A stretch of DNA of 64,000 nucleotides, taken from contig JAJYLX010000004.1 in the NCBI GenBank assembly GCA_021787495.1, positions 45,788 to 109,787 of the forward strand. Reading direction: 5' to 3'. Source of the DNA: Microcaldota archaeon. GTDB lineage: Archaea; Micrarchaeota; Micrarchaeia; Micrarchaeales; Micrarchaeaceae. Below are positions 50,906 to 59,868 of the stretch, piece by piece; within the stretch, counting starts at the first letter, position 1; every line of letters starts with the position of its first letter. The position numbers and the translations under genes were made by a program. The notes under the pieces are model-generated. The model ran no database searches. It was not told the DNA's origin and worked only from the letters and a program-made list of their open reading frames with translations.

Positions 50906-53248
50906 CTATCTGTACATGTTCTCAGGCTCGGCCTTGAAGCGCTTTATGCTATCGGCCAGCTCCTTCGGTATCGAGGGCTTTACCTCCTCTATCGCAATCA
51001 TGAAGTCGTGCTTGGTCACCTCGTACTTCTTCGCCTCGGAGGCAGCCTTCACTATGGCCTCGGCCTCCTTCTGCGTTGTGCTCGCGGCCTCCGCTATCGA
51101 CTGCGGCTTGGCGGCCGACAGCCTCGTGAGGTTGTCGTAGCCCGTCTCCTTCAGCTTCTTCACCACTGCCTGCGTGACACCCAGCATCTCGCCGAGCTCC
51201 TTCAGCGGCATCGGTAGCGTGTTGACGCGTATGCCCTCCATGCCGGCCTCGCGGCAGACGTTCTCCAGCTCGGCCCCGGTGTACCCCTCCGTGAGCTTGG
51301 CGAGCTCGTGGAGGCCGACATCCTTCGAGAGGTGCATCCTCCTGGTGTGCACCCTCAGTATCGCGAGCCTCGTCTCCTCGTCCGGAAGCGGTATCTCTAT
51401 TATCTTGTCGAACCTGCCCGGCCTGAGCAGCGCGGGGTCTATCCTGTCCGGCCTGTTCGTTGCGGCGAGCACTATTATGTTCTTGGTGCTCTGCAGCCCG
51501 TCCATCTCCGTCAGAAGCGTATCGACGACGCGCTCCGTCACCATGGTGTCGCTGGCCTCGCCCCTCGGGCTCGCTATGCTGTCTATCTCGTCTATGAAGA
51601 TTATGCACGGAGAGGCCATCCTCGCCTTGCGGAAGATCTCCCTCGTCGCCTTCTCGCTCTCGCCCACGAACTTGCTGAGGAGCTCGGGCCCCTTGATGGA
51701 TATGAAGTTCGACTCGCGCTCCGTCGCGACGGCCTTGGCGAGCATCGTCTTGCCCACTCCGGGCGCGCCGACCAGCAGCACGCCCTTGACCGGGCGGATG
51801 CCCATCTCCTCGAACGCCTGCGGCTCCCTTATCGGGAGCTCTACAGCCTCCTTGAGCTGCACCTTCACATCCTCCAGCCCCCCAACGTCCTCCCAGTGCA
51901 CGTTGGGGCGCTCGACGAAGACCTCGCGCAGCGCGCTCGGCTGTATCGTCGAGAGCGCGTTCATGAAGTCGTCGTGGCTCACCTTGAGGGAGACGAGCAG
52001 CTCGTTGGGTATCGAGGTCTTGTCTATTATCTTCGGAAGGATCGTCCTGAGCGTGAACATCGCCGCCTCGCGCGCCAGCGCGGTCAGGTCCGCTCCCGTG
52101 TAGCCGTGCGTGAGCGCGGCCAGCTCGTCCAGGCTGACCCCTTCCAGCGGCATGTTGCGCGTGTGTATCTGGAGTATCTCCTTGCGCGAGTTCATGTCCG
52201 GCACGCCTATCTCTATCTCGCGGTCAAACCTGCCGGGCCTCCTCAGCGCCGGATCGATGCTGTTCTCCCTGTTGGTCGCGCCTATGACTATGACCTGCCC
52301 CCTCGACGAGATGCCGTCCATTAGGGTGAGCAGCTGGGATACCATCCTCCTCTCGACCTCGTTCGTCGCCTCCTCCCTCTTGGGCGCAATCGCGTCGATC
52401 TCATCCATGAATATTATAGAGGGCGCCTTCTCCTTCGCCTCGTTGAAGAGCTCGCGGAGCTTTTCCTCGCTCTCGCCCACGAACTTGCTGACCAATTCGG
52501 GCCCCGAGATGTCTACGAAATTTGCGTCGCTCTCGTTAGCCACCGCCTTCGCGAGCAGCGTCTTTCCCGTGCCGGGAGGGCCGTAGAGCAGCACGCCCTT
52601 CGGAGGCTCTATGCCCAGCCGCTCGAAGAGCTCCGGGTAGCGCAGCGGGAGCTCGACCATCTCCCTTATCTTCTGTATCTCGCCCTTCAGCCCTCCTATG
52701 TCCTCGTAGTGGACGTCGCCTATGCGCACGACAGATTCCGACACGGGCTCGTTCTTGACCACGACGTCCGTGTTCTTCATCACCTTGACTATGCCGTGCG
52801 GTATCGTCTGCGCGACTATGAAGTTGAAGTTGTAGCCGAACATGGCTATCGGCACCACGTCGCCCCTCATTATGGGCTTGTCCTCCAGCTTGTTCTTGGC
52901 GTAGGCCGCGAAATCCGGGGAGATGGGCGTCCTGGAGTTCGGCGGAGGCGCCAGGACCACCTTCTCGGCGTTCTTTATCTCGGCCTTCGCGACAAAGACC
53001 TTGTCTCCTATGCCGACCCCTATGTTCTGCCTTATGTAGCCGTCGATGCGTATGAAGTCGAGGCCCTCGTCCTGCGTATGGGCCGGCCAAACCATCGCGG
53101 CGCTGGACCTCCTTTTGCCCTTAATCTCTATGATGTCCCCGGTCGTGACCTCCAGGAGCTTCCTCGCCTTGGAATCGACCCTTGCTATCCCCCTGCCGTC
53201 ATCTGTGACGAGAGCGCTTGCGACCGTAAGTTCTATGCCGTTTGCCAT
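50906..53248 (-). CDS. cdc48: AAA+ ATPase of the CDC48/VCP family
   Basis: A 780-residue two-ring unfoldase. The N-terminal double-psi barrel ([24 protein letters not shown]) precedes D1 ([27 protein letters not shown]) and D2 ([29 protein letters not shown]). The D2 P-loop reads GAPGVGKT, a mild variation. The C-terminus ([11 protein letters not shown]) lacks a clear HbYX proteasome-docking motif. It is the first gene of an operon with S6e, aIF2-gamma and a Nudix protein. The ATG at 53248 and a TATA (GTCTAAATACTT) fit together. Confidence 0.96.
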   Translation of the reverse strand: MANGIELTVASALVTDDGRGIARVDSKARKLLEVTTGDIIEIKGKRRSSAAMVWPAHTQDEGLDFIRIDGYIRQNIGVGIGDKVFVAKAEIKNAEKVVLAPPPNSRTPISPDFAAYAKNKLEDKPIMRGDVVPIAMFGYNFNFIVAQTIPHGIVKVMKNTDVVVKNEPVSESVVRIGDVHYEDIGGLKGEIQKIREMVELPLRYPELFERLGIEPPKGVLLYGPPGTGKTLLAKAVANESDANFVDISGPELVSKFVGESEEKLRELFNEAKEKAPSIIFMDEIDAIAPKREEATNEVERRMVSQLLTLMDGISSRGQVIVIGATNRENSIDPALRRPGRFDREIEIGVPDMNSRKEILQIHTRNMPLEGVSLDELAALTHGYTGADLTALAREAAMFTLRTILPKIIDKTSIPNELLVSLKVSHDDFMNALSTIQPSALREVFVERPNVHWEDVGGLEDVKVQLKEAVELPIREPQAFEEMGIRPVKGVLLVGAPGVGKTMLAKAVATERESNFISIKGPELLSKFVGESEKATREIFRKARMASPCIIFIDEIDSIASPRGEASDTMVTERVVDTLLTEMDGLQSTKNIIVLAATNRPDRIDPALLRPGRFDKIIEIPLPDEETRLAILRVHTRRMHLSKDVGLHELAKLTEGYTGAELENVCREAGMEGIRVNTLPMPLKELGEMLGVTQAVVKKLKETGYDNLTRLSAAKPQSIAEAASTTQKEAEAIVKAASEAKKYEVTKHDFMIAIEEVKPSIPKELADSIKRFKAEPENMYR

Positions 53249-53385
53249 CAATCCCACATCGCTGCAGAAAACAGTAGAGTATCACCAAAAAAAGTATTTA
53301 GACCTATGGAGGCACCATCCCGAGCGACGACGTACCTGAATGGTACGGTGCGCCTCGTTTCCGCAGAAGGAATCGCGTAGTGCTG

Positions 53386-53505
53386 TCACTCGTTGTCTTC
53401 GGAGTAGTCGTCGTCTTCGACGTCCTCGTCGTCGTCGTCGGCGTCGTCCTCGTCGTCGTCGTCCTCCTCTTCGTCGTCCTCGACTTCTGCTTTGTCTCTT
53501 GGCAT
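53386..53505 (-). CDS. Hyperacidic mini-protein (39 aa)
   Basis: A 39-residue ORF: MPRDKAEVEDDEEEDDDD, then EDDADDDDEDVEDDDYSEDNE. About three-quarters of it is Asp or Glu. It has its own promoter (CCTATTTATAATG, about 53550-53562 minus) and GGTGGTG just before the ATG, so I treat it as a real gene rather than a trinucleotide-repeat artefact, though the DNA is a (GAC/GAG)-rich repeat. Such polyacidic peptides can mimic nucleic acid or bind basic proteins and ribosomes; the role here is unknown. Confidence 0.6.
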   Translation of the reverse strand: MPRDKAEVEDDEEEDDDDEDDADDDDEDVEDDDYSEDNE

Positions 53506-53639
53506 TCGCACCACCAAAAGGTATCTGTCTCTTTATGCTCAGTACATTATAAATAGGTTTGCATGGGCGCTTCAGGACAGAAACCATATATATTTACGGA
53601 GGTGACATAGGCAGCATAATGAGGGTGGAATAAGGTGGG

Positions 53640-54431
53640 ATGATGGAGTCGAAGACTGCTGAAAAGGTAATTGAGGGGAAGGGAGCCGCACAGGAGGCGA
53701 GCGCGACCAAGACCGAATTCGCAAGGAGGATCATACGGACTTACAGTCCGTACGCCAACAACTGGGAACGCGGCCTCTACAACAGGGGCAGGTATTCAGG
53801 AAGGGATGCAACCGAAGACAAGGCAGATTGGGCCGAGAGACTCGTCAGCGAACTGGGGAATGGCGTGCGGCAGAGCTGGGCGAGAATTGAACGGTCGAGC
53901 ATCGTATTCGAGGAGCGCTTCTTCGACGAACGCGAAGGCAAGGGCGTGGGCGTAGCCGGGAAGTTGCAGCTCGAGCTCCGCCTGGAAAAGGTACCAGAAA
54001 CCATTAAAACCGCCATGACCGCCCAGAGAGTGATAGACTATCTGGAGTTCATCAGGTGGAAAGAGTTTACCAGGGACAAATTGGAGGAAATACTTAATGG
54101 GGGCGATATCGGTTACCCGTTTCTCGTGCCTAAGACCGAGGTGCTGGAAACGCTTAGCCACGGTGATCCTAAGACCCGCGGCGGCTTCCTGGTAAGGCAC
54201 GACAAAGCCTTCTACGATGAGTCCGGCGACACGGCGCGCGCCGGCGTGTGGGACAGGGCCTATGAGCGCACCGAGCTAAAGGAGCGGTCGATAACCAATG
54301 CCTTCGACCGCGTAAAGGACGCGATACTGTGGTATGAAGGGGCTGTGAGTGCTTTCACCGCGAACAACAAGGAGGTCTCGGATTCCAGGGAGGAGTATTA
54401 CGAGAGATTCGGAAGGTTCGGAAGGAAATAA
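53640..54431 (+). CDS. Hypothetical protein (263 aa), possibly extended by readthrough
   Basis: Unrecognised soluble protein, rich in Glu, Arg and aromatic residues (TYSPYANNWERGLYNRGRYSG near the N-terminus spans 21 positions around residue 40). No membrane span. A TATA (CCATATATATTTAC, about 53584-53597) lies 43-56 bp upstream. The TAA at 54429-54431 is followed in the same frame by 30 more codons with clear coding character (AEQLYAKDKDFFTIKKYF and so on) before a second TAA at 54522. The protein may once have been 294 residues, or the stop may be read through. Confidence 0.7.
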   Translation: MMESKTAEKVIEGKGAAQEASATKTEFARRIIRTYSPYANNWERGLYNRGRYSGRDATEDKADWAERLVSELGNGVRQSWARIERSSIVFEERFFDEREGKGVGVAGKLQLELRLEKVPETIKTAMTAQRVIDYLEFIRWKEFTRDKLEEILNGGDIGYPFLVPKTEVLETLSHGDPKTRGGFLVRHDKAFYDESGDTARAGVWDRAYERTELKERSITNAFDRVKDAILWYEGAVSAFTANNKEVSDSREEYYERFGRFGRK

Positions 54432-54536
54432 AATGCAGCGGAGCAACTTTACGCGAAGGACAAGGATTTTTTCACAATAAAGAAATACTTTGACGAACTC
54501 AAGGTTGGGATTGTAAGTGACTAATTGGATGATCGC

Positions 54537-55460
54537 ATGGCGGACGCAGAGAATGTCATAATTATAGGGTCCGGACCGGCTGGGCTGTCGGCCGCGCTCT
54601 ACATGGCGAGGGAGGACTTCAAGCCTGTAGTGGTGAGCGGTACTGGGGCGGGAGGGCAGCTGCTGCTCACGACGACCGTGGAGAATTACCCTGGGTTCCC
54701 GGACGGCGTGCTTGGCAGCGAGATAGTCGACAGGATGCGCAAGCAGGCCGAGAGGTTCGGCGCCAGGTTCGTTTCCGGGGACGTGACCGACATAGACCTC
54801 TCGTCCAGACCATTCAAGGTGAAGGTCGGCGACCAGCGGTACGAGTCAAAGACGGTCATAATAGCCACCGGGGCCTCGGCGAGGTGGCTCGACATAGAGT
54901 CCGAGAAGAAATTCATAGGCAAGGGGGTGAGCAGCTGCGCGACGTGCGACGGAGCCTTCGCCAAGGGCAAGGACGTAATCGTCGTGGGAGGGGGCGACAC
55001 CGCCATGGAGGACTCGAGCTTCCTCACGAGGTTCGCCAACAGCGTCACGATAGTGCACAGGCGCGACCAGTTCCGCGCCAGCAGGATAATGCAGAACAAG
55101 GTGCTCTCGAATCCTAAGATAAAGGTGATGTACAACACTGTGGTAGAGGAGGTGCTCGGCGACCAGAAGGTCTCTGGCGTCAAGCTCAAGAACGTGAACA
55201 CCAACGAGGTGACCGAGCTGAAGGTGCAGTTCGTGTTCGTTGCCGTGGGGTACATCCCGAACACCTCGTTCCTGAAGGGCAAGCTCGACCTCGACGAGCA
55301 GGGCTACATAGTTGTGGAGGATGAGGTACGGACGAAGGTAGAGGGCTGTTTCGTGGCGGGGGACGTGTCCGACAGGAGGTACAGGCAGGCCGTCACGGCC
55401 GCCGCGGCGGGCGTCAAGGCCGCTCTGGAGGTCAGGGAGTACTTCCAGACGCACGATTGA
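54537..55460 (+). CDS. trxB: Thioredoxin reductase
   Basis: FAD/NAD(P)H oxidoreductase of 307 aa. FAD loop IIIGSGPAGLSAALYMARED, active-site dithiol in VSSCATCDGAFAKGK, NAD(P) loop VVGGGDTAMEDSSFL, and the C-terminal FAD block FVAGDVSDRRYRQAVTAAAAG. It reduces thioredoxin or a glutaredoxin-like partner. The ATG at 54537 is preferred over an in-frame TTG at 54525. No thioredoxin gene is adjacent. Confidence 0.95.
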   Translation: MADAENVIIIGSGPAGLSAALYMAREDFKPVVVSGTGAGGQLLLTTTVENYPGFPDGVLGSEIVDRMRKQAERFGARFVSGDVTDIDLSSRPFKVKVGDQRYESKTVIIATGASARWLDIESEKKFIGKGVSSCATCDGAFAKGKDVIVVGGGDTAMEDSSFLTRFANSVTIVHRRDQFRASRIMQNKVLSNPKIKVMYNTVVEEVLGDQKVSGVKLKNVNTNEVTELKVQFVFVAVGYIPNTSFLKGKLDLDEQGYIVVEDEVRTKVEGCFVAGDVSDRRYRQAVTAAAAGVKAALEVREYFQTHD

Positions 55461-55472
55461 TCTTGGGATGGC

Positions 55473-56003
55473 ATGAAGGATTCCGTATCTGAATCAGGTT
55501 CTGTCAGGCTGCGGCCGATAAGGGCCTCAGACGCTGGGTTCATGTTCGAATGCGAGCGGGACGCGGAAGCGAGGAGGAACTTCATGACGACCCCTAAGAG
55601 CGTCGCCGCGGTCAGGAACGGCATAAGGAAGGCGATAAGGGAGCGCGGGAAGGCAAGGCCCGGCAGCGAGGAGCTTGCCATAGAGTGGCGCGGCAGGACA
55701 GTAGGCCGCGTGTGGATTACCGGCATGGCCGCGAGGCACGCAGAGCACAAGGCCTGCATCGGCATCATGATACACAGGGATTTTCGAGGAAGGGGGATAG
55801 GCACCCGTGCGATAAGGCTGCTCACCGCGTACGCCTTCGGGAAGTACAAACTGAAGCGGATCTACACATACACAAGGGCCTCCAACAGGGGCTCGAGGCG
55901 CATTCTCGAGAAGGCCGGCTATAAGCTAGAGGGGATCCTCAGGAAGGATGCCCTCAAGGACGGCAAATACCTGAACAACTGCCTCTATGCGCGCGTGAGA
56001 TAA
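55473..56003 (+). CDS. GNAT-family N-acetyltransferase (RimJ/RimL-like)
   Basis: A 176-residue acetyltransferase: VRLRPIRASDAGFMFECERD at the N-terminus, the acetyl-CoA loop GIMIHRDFRGRGIGTRAIRLL, and YTRASNRGSRRILEKAGYKLEGILRKD, which is typical of RimJ/RimL ribosomal-protein acetyltransferases. It starts 12 bp after trxB and is probably co-transcribed. The substrate is unknown. Confidence 0.9.
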   Translation: MKDSVSESGSVRLRPIRASDAGFMFECERDAEARRNFMTTPKSVAAVRNGIRKAIRERGKARPGSEELAIEWRGRTVGRVWITGMAARHAEHKACIGIMIHRDFRGRGIGTRAIRLLTAYAFGKYKLKRIYTYTRASNRGSRRILEKAGYKLEGILRKDALKDGKYLNNCLYARVR

Positions 56004-56009
56004 CCGGCT

Positions 56010-56423
56010 ATGTTGCGGATTGCCCGACGCCTGAGGCTAACACCGAGGGTCGTTGAATATCGGATAGAGAGACTGAAAGGGGAGCATGTTATACTCATAA
56101 GCAGGATAGCGATAGACATGAACAGGCTCGGATGGATCTATTGCAAGGCCTTCCTAAAGTTCAAGAATATGAGTAATGACAGATACAGGACGTTTTTCGG
56201 CTACTGCAATCTGACCAACAATCTGACCTATCTGGTTTCATGTATAGGCCAGTGGGACGTGGAACTGGACTTCGAGATAGAGAACTTCAACAAGTTCTAC
56301 AATATAATGCTCGACATACGTGACAAGTTCTCAGACATAATAAAATCATATGACTATGTGGTTGTGACAAGCGATGACAAGCTTGATTATTACCCTGGCG
56401 CTTATCCTGCTGTACTGCAATAG
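56010..56423 (+). CDS. Truncated Lrp/AsnC-like regulator, copy A
   Basis: 137 residues corresponding to the C-terminal part of a regulator: only the recognition half of a winged helix (LTPRVVEYRIERLKGEHVIL), then a RAM-type effector domain (LTYLVSCIGQWDVELDFEIENFNKFYNIM). A complete module would have about 40 more N-terminal residues and, in the two-HTH family common in small archaea, a second HTH-RAM unit in front. It lies 7 bp after the GNAT gene and its stop overlaps an AGGAG before copy B. Confidence 0.7.
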   Translation: MLRIARRLRLTPRVVEYRIERLKGEHVILISRIAIDMNRLGWIYCKAFLKFKNMSNDRYRTFFGYCNLTNNLTYLVSCIGQWDVELDFEIENFNKFYNIMLDIRDKFSDIIKSYDYVVVTSDDKLDYYPGAYPAVLQ

Positions 56424-56427
56424 GAGC

Positions 56428-57138
56428 ATGGTCAGCTGGCTGGTCTCGATAGAGGGCGACTACGACATCGGCGCGCTTGTTCTGGTGAGGAGCATCGCTG
56501 AAATGAACGCCTTCTGGAAGAGATTACTCGCGAGGTACAACAACTACATAGCCGAGAGGAACCTCGCGATAATGACGAGGGTCTCGTACTTCTCCAGGGC
56601 GTACCTGCTTGGGCTGTCCTACAACACGTACGAGGCTGTTTCCGTGAGCGAGCCATCGAAGAAGGAGATGGACGAAAGGGACGAGTGCATACTCGGCTTG
56701 CTGGTGAACGACGCAAGGATGCCTCTTTCGGACATCGCGCACGAGCTCTGGATCAGCACCAGGATCGCATCCGGAAGGATAAGGGAGCTGGAAAGGGGGA
56801 GCATCATAACCGGATACAGGACCGTGTTCGACATTGCAAAGCTGGGCTACCAGCATTTCAAGGTGATGTTTAGGATGCGCAACGCGTCGGCCGAGAAGGA
56901 AAAGAGGTTCACGGGCTACATGAAACAGGATCCTAACATAATCTTCAACGACGAGGTGCTCAGCGGTGACGACTTCGAGATAGAGCTGCAGGTCAGGGAT
57001 CTAGATGACCTCAGGCGCGTGCTGGACGACATAGACTCCAAGTTCTCCGACATGATAAGGGAGCACAGGATAATGCGCTACTACGAGGAACACAAGTACC
57101 TGATATCGAACCTCTACGCGGTAGCCAGGATATCATAG
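56428..57138 (+). CDS. Truncated two-module Lrp/AsnC-like regulator, copy B
   Basis: A 236-residue protein in the order RAM (VSWLVSIEGDYDIGALVLV), linker, HTH (DERDECILGLLVNDARMPLSDIA, then STRIASGRIRELERGSIITGY), RAM (QDPNIIFNDEVLSGDDFEIELQV). Full members of this family begin with another HTH, which is missing, so this copy has lost its first DNA-binding domain. ATG 56428 follows AGGAG that overlaps the stop of copy A. Together A and B look like the remains of two tandem paralogues. Confidence 0.7.
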   Translation: MVSWLVSIEGDYDIGALVLVRSIAEMNAFWKRLLARYNNYIAERNLAIMTRVSYFSRAYLLGLSYNTYEAVSVSEPSKKEMDERDECILGLLVNDARMPLSDIAHELWISTRIASGRIRELERGSIITGYRTVFDIAKLGYQHFKVMFRMRNASAEKEKRFTGYMKQDPNIIFNDEVLSGDDFEIELQVRDLDDLRRVLDDIDSKFSDMIREHRIMRYYEEHKYLISNLYAVARIS

Positions 57139-57486
57139 ATGTTTATAACCAAACTTCTTGTCGTATGTTTCATGGTTGATTATGTCTAGCACTATTGCGA
57201 CCGTTTTCATTCCGGCTTCATCATTTGTGAGTGTGTAGAGCATTCTCCAGAAGTCTGAAAGCTCAACACGGAAAAGGTTCGTCGACCCATACTCTATCTT
57301 GTACTCTTCCGGAATGAGACTCTTTCGTATGGCCGCACCATAGTACCTGTCTTCCTTTATGATTCCTATCTTCCTGTCTATCGAGTTCAATATGCTCCTA
57401 TGGATTTTGGAGGTTGGTGCCTTGCTGGAAAGATAATCGTATGTGGTACTGGCCCCTGCAGATAATAGCACTCTGATGGCGTCCAT
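57133..57486 (-). CDS. RelE/ParE-like toxin candidate
   Basis: A 117-residue basic protein whose C-terminal half reads RVELSDFWRMLYTLT, then VAIVLDIINHETYDKKFGYK, matching the strand and YDKxFGY end of archaeal RelE-like mRNA interferases. The N-terminus is longer than in RelE (STTYDYLSSKAPTSKIHRS). The stop overlaps the end of copy B on the other strand by 6 bp. Its own promoter holds a 14-bp palindrome (57512-57525). The gene at 57572, an HTH protein 85 bp upstream, may be the antitoxin. Confidence 0.6.
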   Translation of the reverse strand: MDAIRVLLSAGASTTYDYLSSKAPTSKIHRSILNSIDRKIGIIKEDRYYGAAIRKSLIPEEYKIEYGSTNLFRVELSDFWRMLYTLTNDEAGMKTVAIVLDIINHETYDKKFGYKHL

Positions 57487-57511
57487 TCTATCCGGACTAT
57501 TATCAGGATAT

Positions 57512-57525
57512 AAGTATATATACTT
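57512..57525. promoter_or_regulatory. Palindrome in the toxin promoter
   Basis: AAGTATATATACTT is a perfect 14-bp palindrome 26-39 bp before the ATG at 57486 and contains the TATA element, so repressor and TBP would compete. Confidence 0.5.
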
Positions 57526-57571
57526 TTATATATAATAGTATATCTGTGTATCTGCAATACTGTTAGTACAC

Positions 57572-57859
57572 TCACATCTCGCGGCCCTCGTGCACAATCC
57601 TCCTCAGGTTGGAATTATCGTTGGGAAGCCACGTTATCCCCTTCATGGTAAGCGATATTTTGCCGCTTTCCTCCAAGTACTCAAGGATGTGCTTCAGCGT
57701 TGCGTGGTTCACCTGCTTCGGCAGGGCCCTCTTTATCTGCGGTATGGTAATGATTGAGTTATCGGCGTTGCGTATCACGTTCTCAACCATCCTGATGGTC
57801 TTCAGGGTGGGAGAATGCACCTGTACCTGAACCTCCAATGTCTTTGACGCGCTAATCAC
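57572..57859 (-). CDS. Winged-helix protein, possible antitoxin, GTG start
   Basis: A 95-residue HTH protein: ITIPQIKRALPKQVNHATLKHILEYLEESGKISLTMKGITWLP shows helix-turn-helix plus wing (described across residues 37-80). It resembles small archaeal winged-helix proteins often paired with RelE-like toxins. The GTG start at 57859 lies next to an 8-6-8 inverted repeat (57862-57883). The pairing with the downstream toxin-like gene is inference, since the two have separate promoters. Confidence 0.6.
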   Translation of the reverse strand: MISASKTLEVQVQVHSPTLKTIRMVENVIRNADNSIITIPQIKRALPKQVNHATLKHILEYLEESGKISLTMKGITWLPNDNSNLRRIVHEGREM

Positions 57860-57861
57860 TT

Positions 57862-57883
57862 TTTATTATTAATTGATAATAAA
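57862..57883. promoter_or_regulatory. Inverted repeat before the HTH gene
   Basis: TTTATTAT (57862-57869) and ATAATAAA (57876-57883) are perfect inverted arms around TAATTG, immediately before the GTG start at 57859. It would suit autorepression by the HTH protein. Confidence 0.5.
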
Positions 57884-57914
57884 TATGTACGTATTAGTAT
57901 ATATACCTTGCGTT

Positions 57915-58973
57915 TCAGAATAGCGCCTTCTGGCCCTTCGTCTCAAGGAGCGACGCCACCCTTACGCCCACCTTCCTGACCTTCCTCTCTGATACGAGGC
58001 CCTTCGCCAGAGCCATCGCCGCCGCGTAGATGTCGTCTCCCGACGACGAGTAGTGCCGCAGGTTGGCGCTCCTCGTTATCTGGGTGAAGTCCTCGTAGCG
58101 CACCATCACGCCGACGTTCTTGAACCTGAAGCCCTTCCGCTCTGCCTCCCTGGCCACTTCATCCGACAGCTCCCTGAGCTTCTTCCCCACCACCACGATG
58201 TCGTCCGTGTTCTGGTAGAGGGTGCTCTGCCTGCCTATGGAGAGCGTCTCCTCTGTGCTGACGACCTTGCTGTCGTCGACGCCCTTCGCGAGCTGCTGCA
58301 TATCGACTCCCGCGGAACCGAATTTGTCTATCAGAGTCACTGGGTTGACCCTGGCCAGCTCGCCTATCGTGGTTATGCCCATCGATTTCAGCTTGGCTTC
58401 GGTCTTCTCGCCCACGCCGGGCAGCTTCCCCACTGCCTTGTCCTTCAGGAACCGCTCCGTCTCCTTCTCTGTCACGATGCCGAAGCCGTTCGGCTTCGAG
58501 GCGTCGCAGACCATCTTCGCCAGGTACTTGCCGTAGCTTATGCCGATGGTGCAGGGCAGCCCTATCTCGGCGTTGACCTTCCCCTTCAGCTCCTCCCCTA
58601 TCCTCTTCGCCTCATCGTAACCCGTCTTCCCGAGGTCCACGGCGGCCTCGTCCACGCTGTCCTGCTCCACAGGGAAGGAGTAGGACCTTATCAGCTGCAT
58701 GACCTTTGCGGACATCTCCTCGTAGTAGCGCCAGTCGTCCGGTACGTATATGAGGTCCTTGCAGAGCTCGAACGCCTTAGTGACAGACATGGCGCTCCTC
58801 ACCCCGAACTTTCTCGCCTCGTAGTTGCAGGTCTGCACGACCCCTCTGAACCTGTCCTTCTCAGGATGCGTCCCAACGACGAACGGCCTCCCCTTCAATT
58901 CGGGCCTGCGGAGCTCCTCGCACGCTGCGAAGAAGTAGTCCATGTCTATGAAGAGAACGGCCGTTTCCGCCAC
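57915..58973 (-). CDS. dinB: DNA polymerase IV (DinB, Y family), GTG start
   Basis: Translesion polymerase of 352 aa. LFIDMDYFFAACEELRRP supplies the first catalytic Asp, VVQTCNYEARKFGVRSAMS the conserved YExR block, QDSVDEAAVDLG the second acidic pair (SxDEA), and AKMVCDASKPNG the KP(N/D) element. Thumb HhH motifs and the little finger follow. The C-terminus ends in QKALF, a QxxLF-type PCNA-interaction peptide. The frame is open to 59174, but the GTG at 58973 gives the usual N-terminus and leaves room for the divergent Memo gene. Confidence 0.93.
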   Translation of the reverse strand: MAETAVLFIDMDYFFAACEELRRPELKGRPFVVGTHPEKDRFRGVVQTCNYEARKFGVRSAMSVTKAFELCKDLIYVPDDWRYYEEMSAKVMQLIRSYSFPVEQDSVDEAAVDLGKTGYDEAKRIGEELKGKVNAEIGLPCTIGISYGKYLAKMVCDASKPNGFGIVTEKETERFLKDKAVGKLPGVGEKTEAKLKSMGITTIGELARVNPVTLIDKFGSAGVDMQQLAKGVDDSKVVSTEETLSIGRQSTLYQNTDDIVVVGKKLRELSDEVAREAERKGFRFKNVGVMVRYEDFTQITRSANLRHYSSSGDDIYAAAMALAKGLVSERKVRKVGVRVASLLETKGQKALF

Positions 58974-59024
58974 CGATACTCTTTTTCCCTGCTCCCTTTT
59001 ATTCCTATTTGCCGATATCTGGGC

Positions 59025-59864
59025 ATGAGCGGCATGCAGGTGAGAAAGGCGGCGTTCGAGGGCAGCTTCTACCCGCGGGGGAAGGCTAAGGTCGAGTTCA
59101 TGATAGAGAAGCTCATGGGCATGGCGAAGGTGAACATAGACGTCGCGGACGCGGTCGCATACGTCGCACCGCACGCCGGCTACCAGTACTCAGGGAGGAC
59201 GGCTGCGCACACCTTCACGGCCATGAGGATGAACAGGAACTACGGCGCGATAGACGACGTGATAGTCGTGGGGCCGAACCACACAGGGGTCGGCACCGCG
59301 GTATCCGTGTCCCTCATAGACTGGGAGACGCCGCTCGGCACCGCGGAGACGGACACGGAGTTCGCCAAAGCGATATGCGAAGCGTCGCACATCGCGGAAC
59401 AGGATGAAACCGCGCACTACGGCGAGCACTCGATAGAGGTGCAGCTGCCGTTCCTGCTGCACGAGCACATCGCAAGGAGGTACGCCTTCGTCTGCATGGG
59501 CGACCAGAGCATCGAGGCGTGCATGGACCTCGCCGGAGCCATCGGAAAGGCGGTCGATTCGACAGGTAGGAATGCGCTCGTCCTCGCGTCATCGGACTTC
59601 AACCACTACGAATCTGCCGATATGGGGAAGCGCAAGGACACCGAGCTATTTGGCATACTGCATGACCTCGATTACCAGACGTTCAACAGGCGCGTCTACG
59701 AGATACAGGACAGCGCGTGCGGCTACGGCCCGATAACCGTTGCCGCGATGTACGCCAAGGGGAGGGGCGCCAGCCAGGGCATACTGCTGAACTACTCCAA
59801 CTCTGGGGACGTGACGCAGGAGTTCGACGAGGTCGTGGACTACGCCTCGTTCGCTTTCGTGTGA
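59025..59864 (+). CDS. Memo-family protein (AmmeMemoRadiSam system protein B)
   Basis: A 279-residue Memo-like protein. The family's metal/active-site blocks are visible: YVAPHAGYQYSGRTAAH, VVGPNHTGVGTAVSVS, HYGEHSIEVQLPFLL and LASSDFNHYESA. Memo proteins resemble non-haem dioxygenases; the substrate is unknown. The AMMECR1 and radical-SAM partners are not seen here. Start ATG 59025 or 59034 (MQVRKAAF); both are in the same frame as a much longer open frame antisense to dinB. It leads into trmY after 4 bp. Confidence 0.93.
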   Translation: MSGMQVRKAAFEGSFYPRGKAKVEFMIEKLMGMAKVNIDVADAVAYVAPHAGYQYSGRTAAHTFTAMRMNRNYGAIDDVIVVGPNHTGVGTAVSVSLIDWETPLGTAETDTEFAKAICEASHIAEQDETAHYGEHSIEVQLPFLLHEHIARRYAFVCMGDQSIEACMDLAGAIGKAVDSTGRNALVLASSDFNHYESADMGKRKDTELFGILHDLDYQTFNRRVYEIQDSACGYGPITVAAMYAKGRGASQGILLNYSNSGDVTQEFDEVVDYASFAFV

Positions 59865-59868
59865 TCGC

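Noticed and set aside
53389..53530. Microsatellite artefact at the GAC/GAG-rich stretch
   Set aside because: It has an ATG, a translation signal, a TATA box at proper distance and a clean stop, so a small gene is more likely, though it remains uncertain.
57915..57960. CRISPR-like or repeat array around the AT-rich 57.5-57.9 kb region
   Set aside because: Only isolated palindromes at promoters are present; there is no regularly spaced repeat-spacer structure. No CRISPR array or cas gene was found anywhere in the window.
58053..59024. Long plus-strand open frame preceding the Memo gene
   Set aside because: It is the antisense shadow of dinB; composition is Leu/Arg/His-rich, and Memo homologues start at about 59025.
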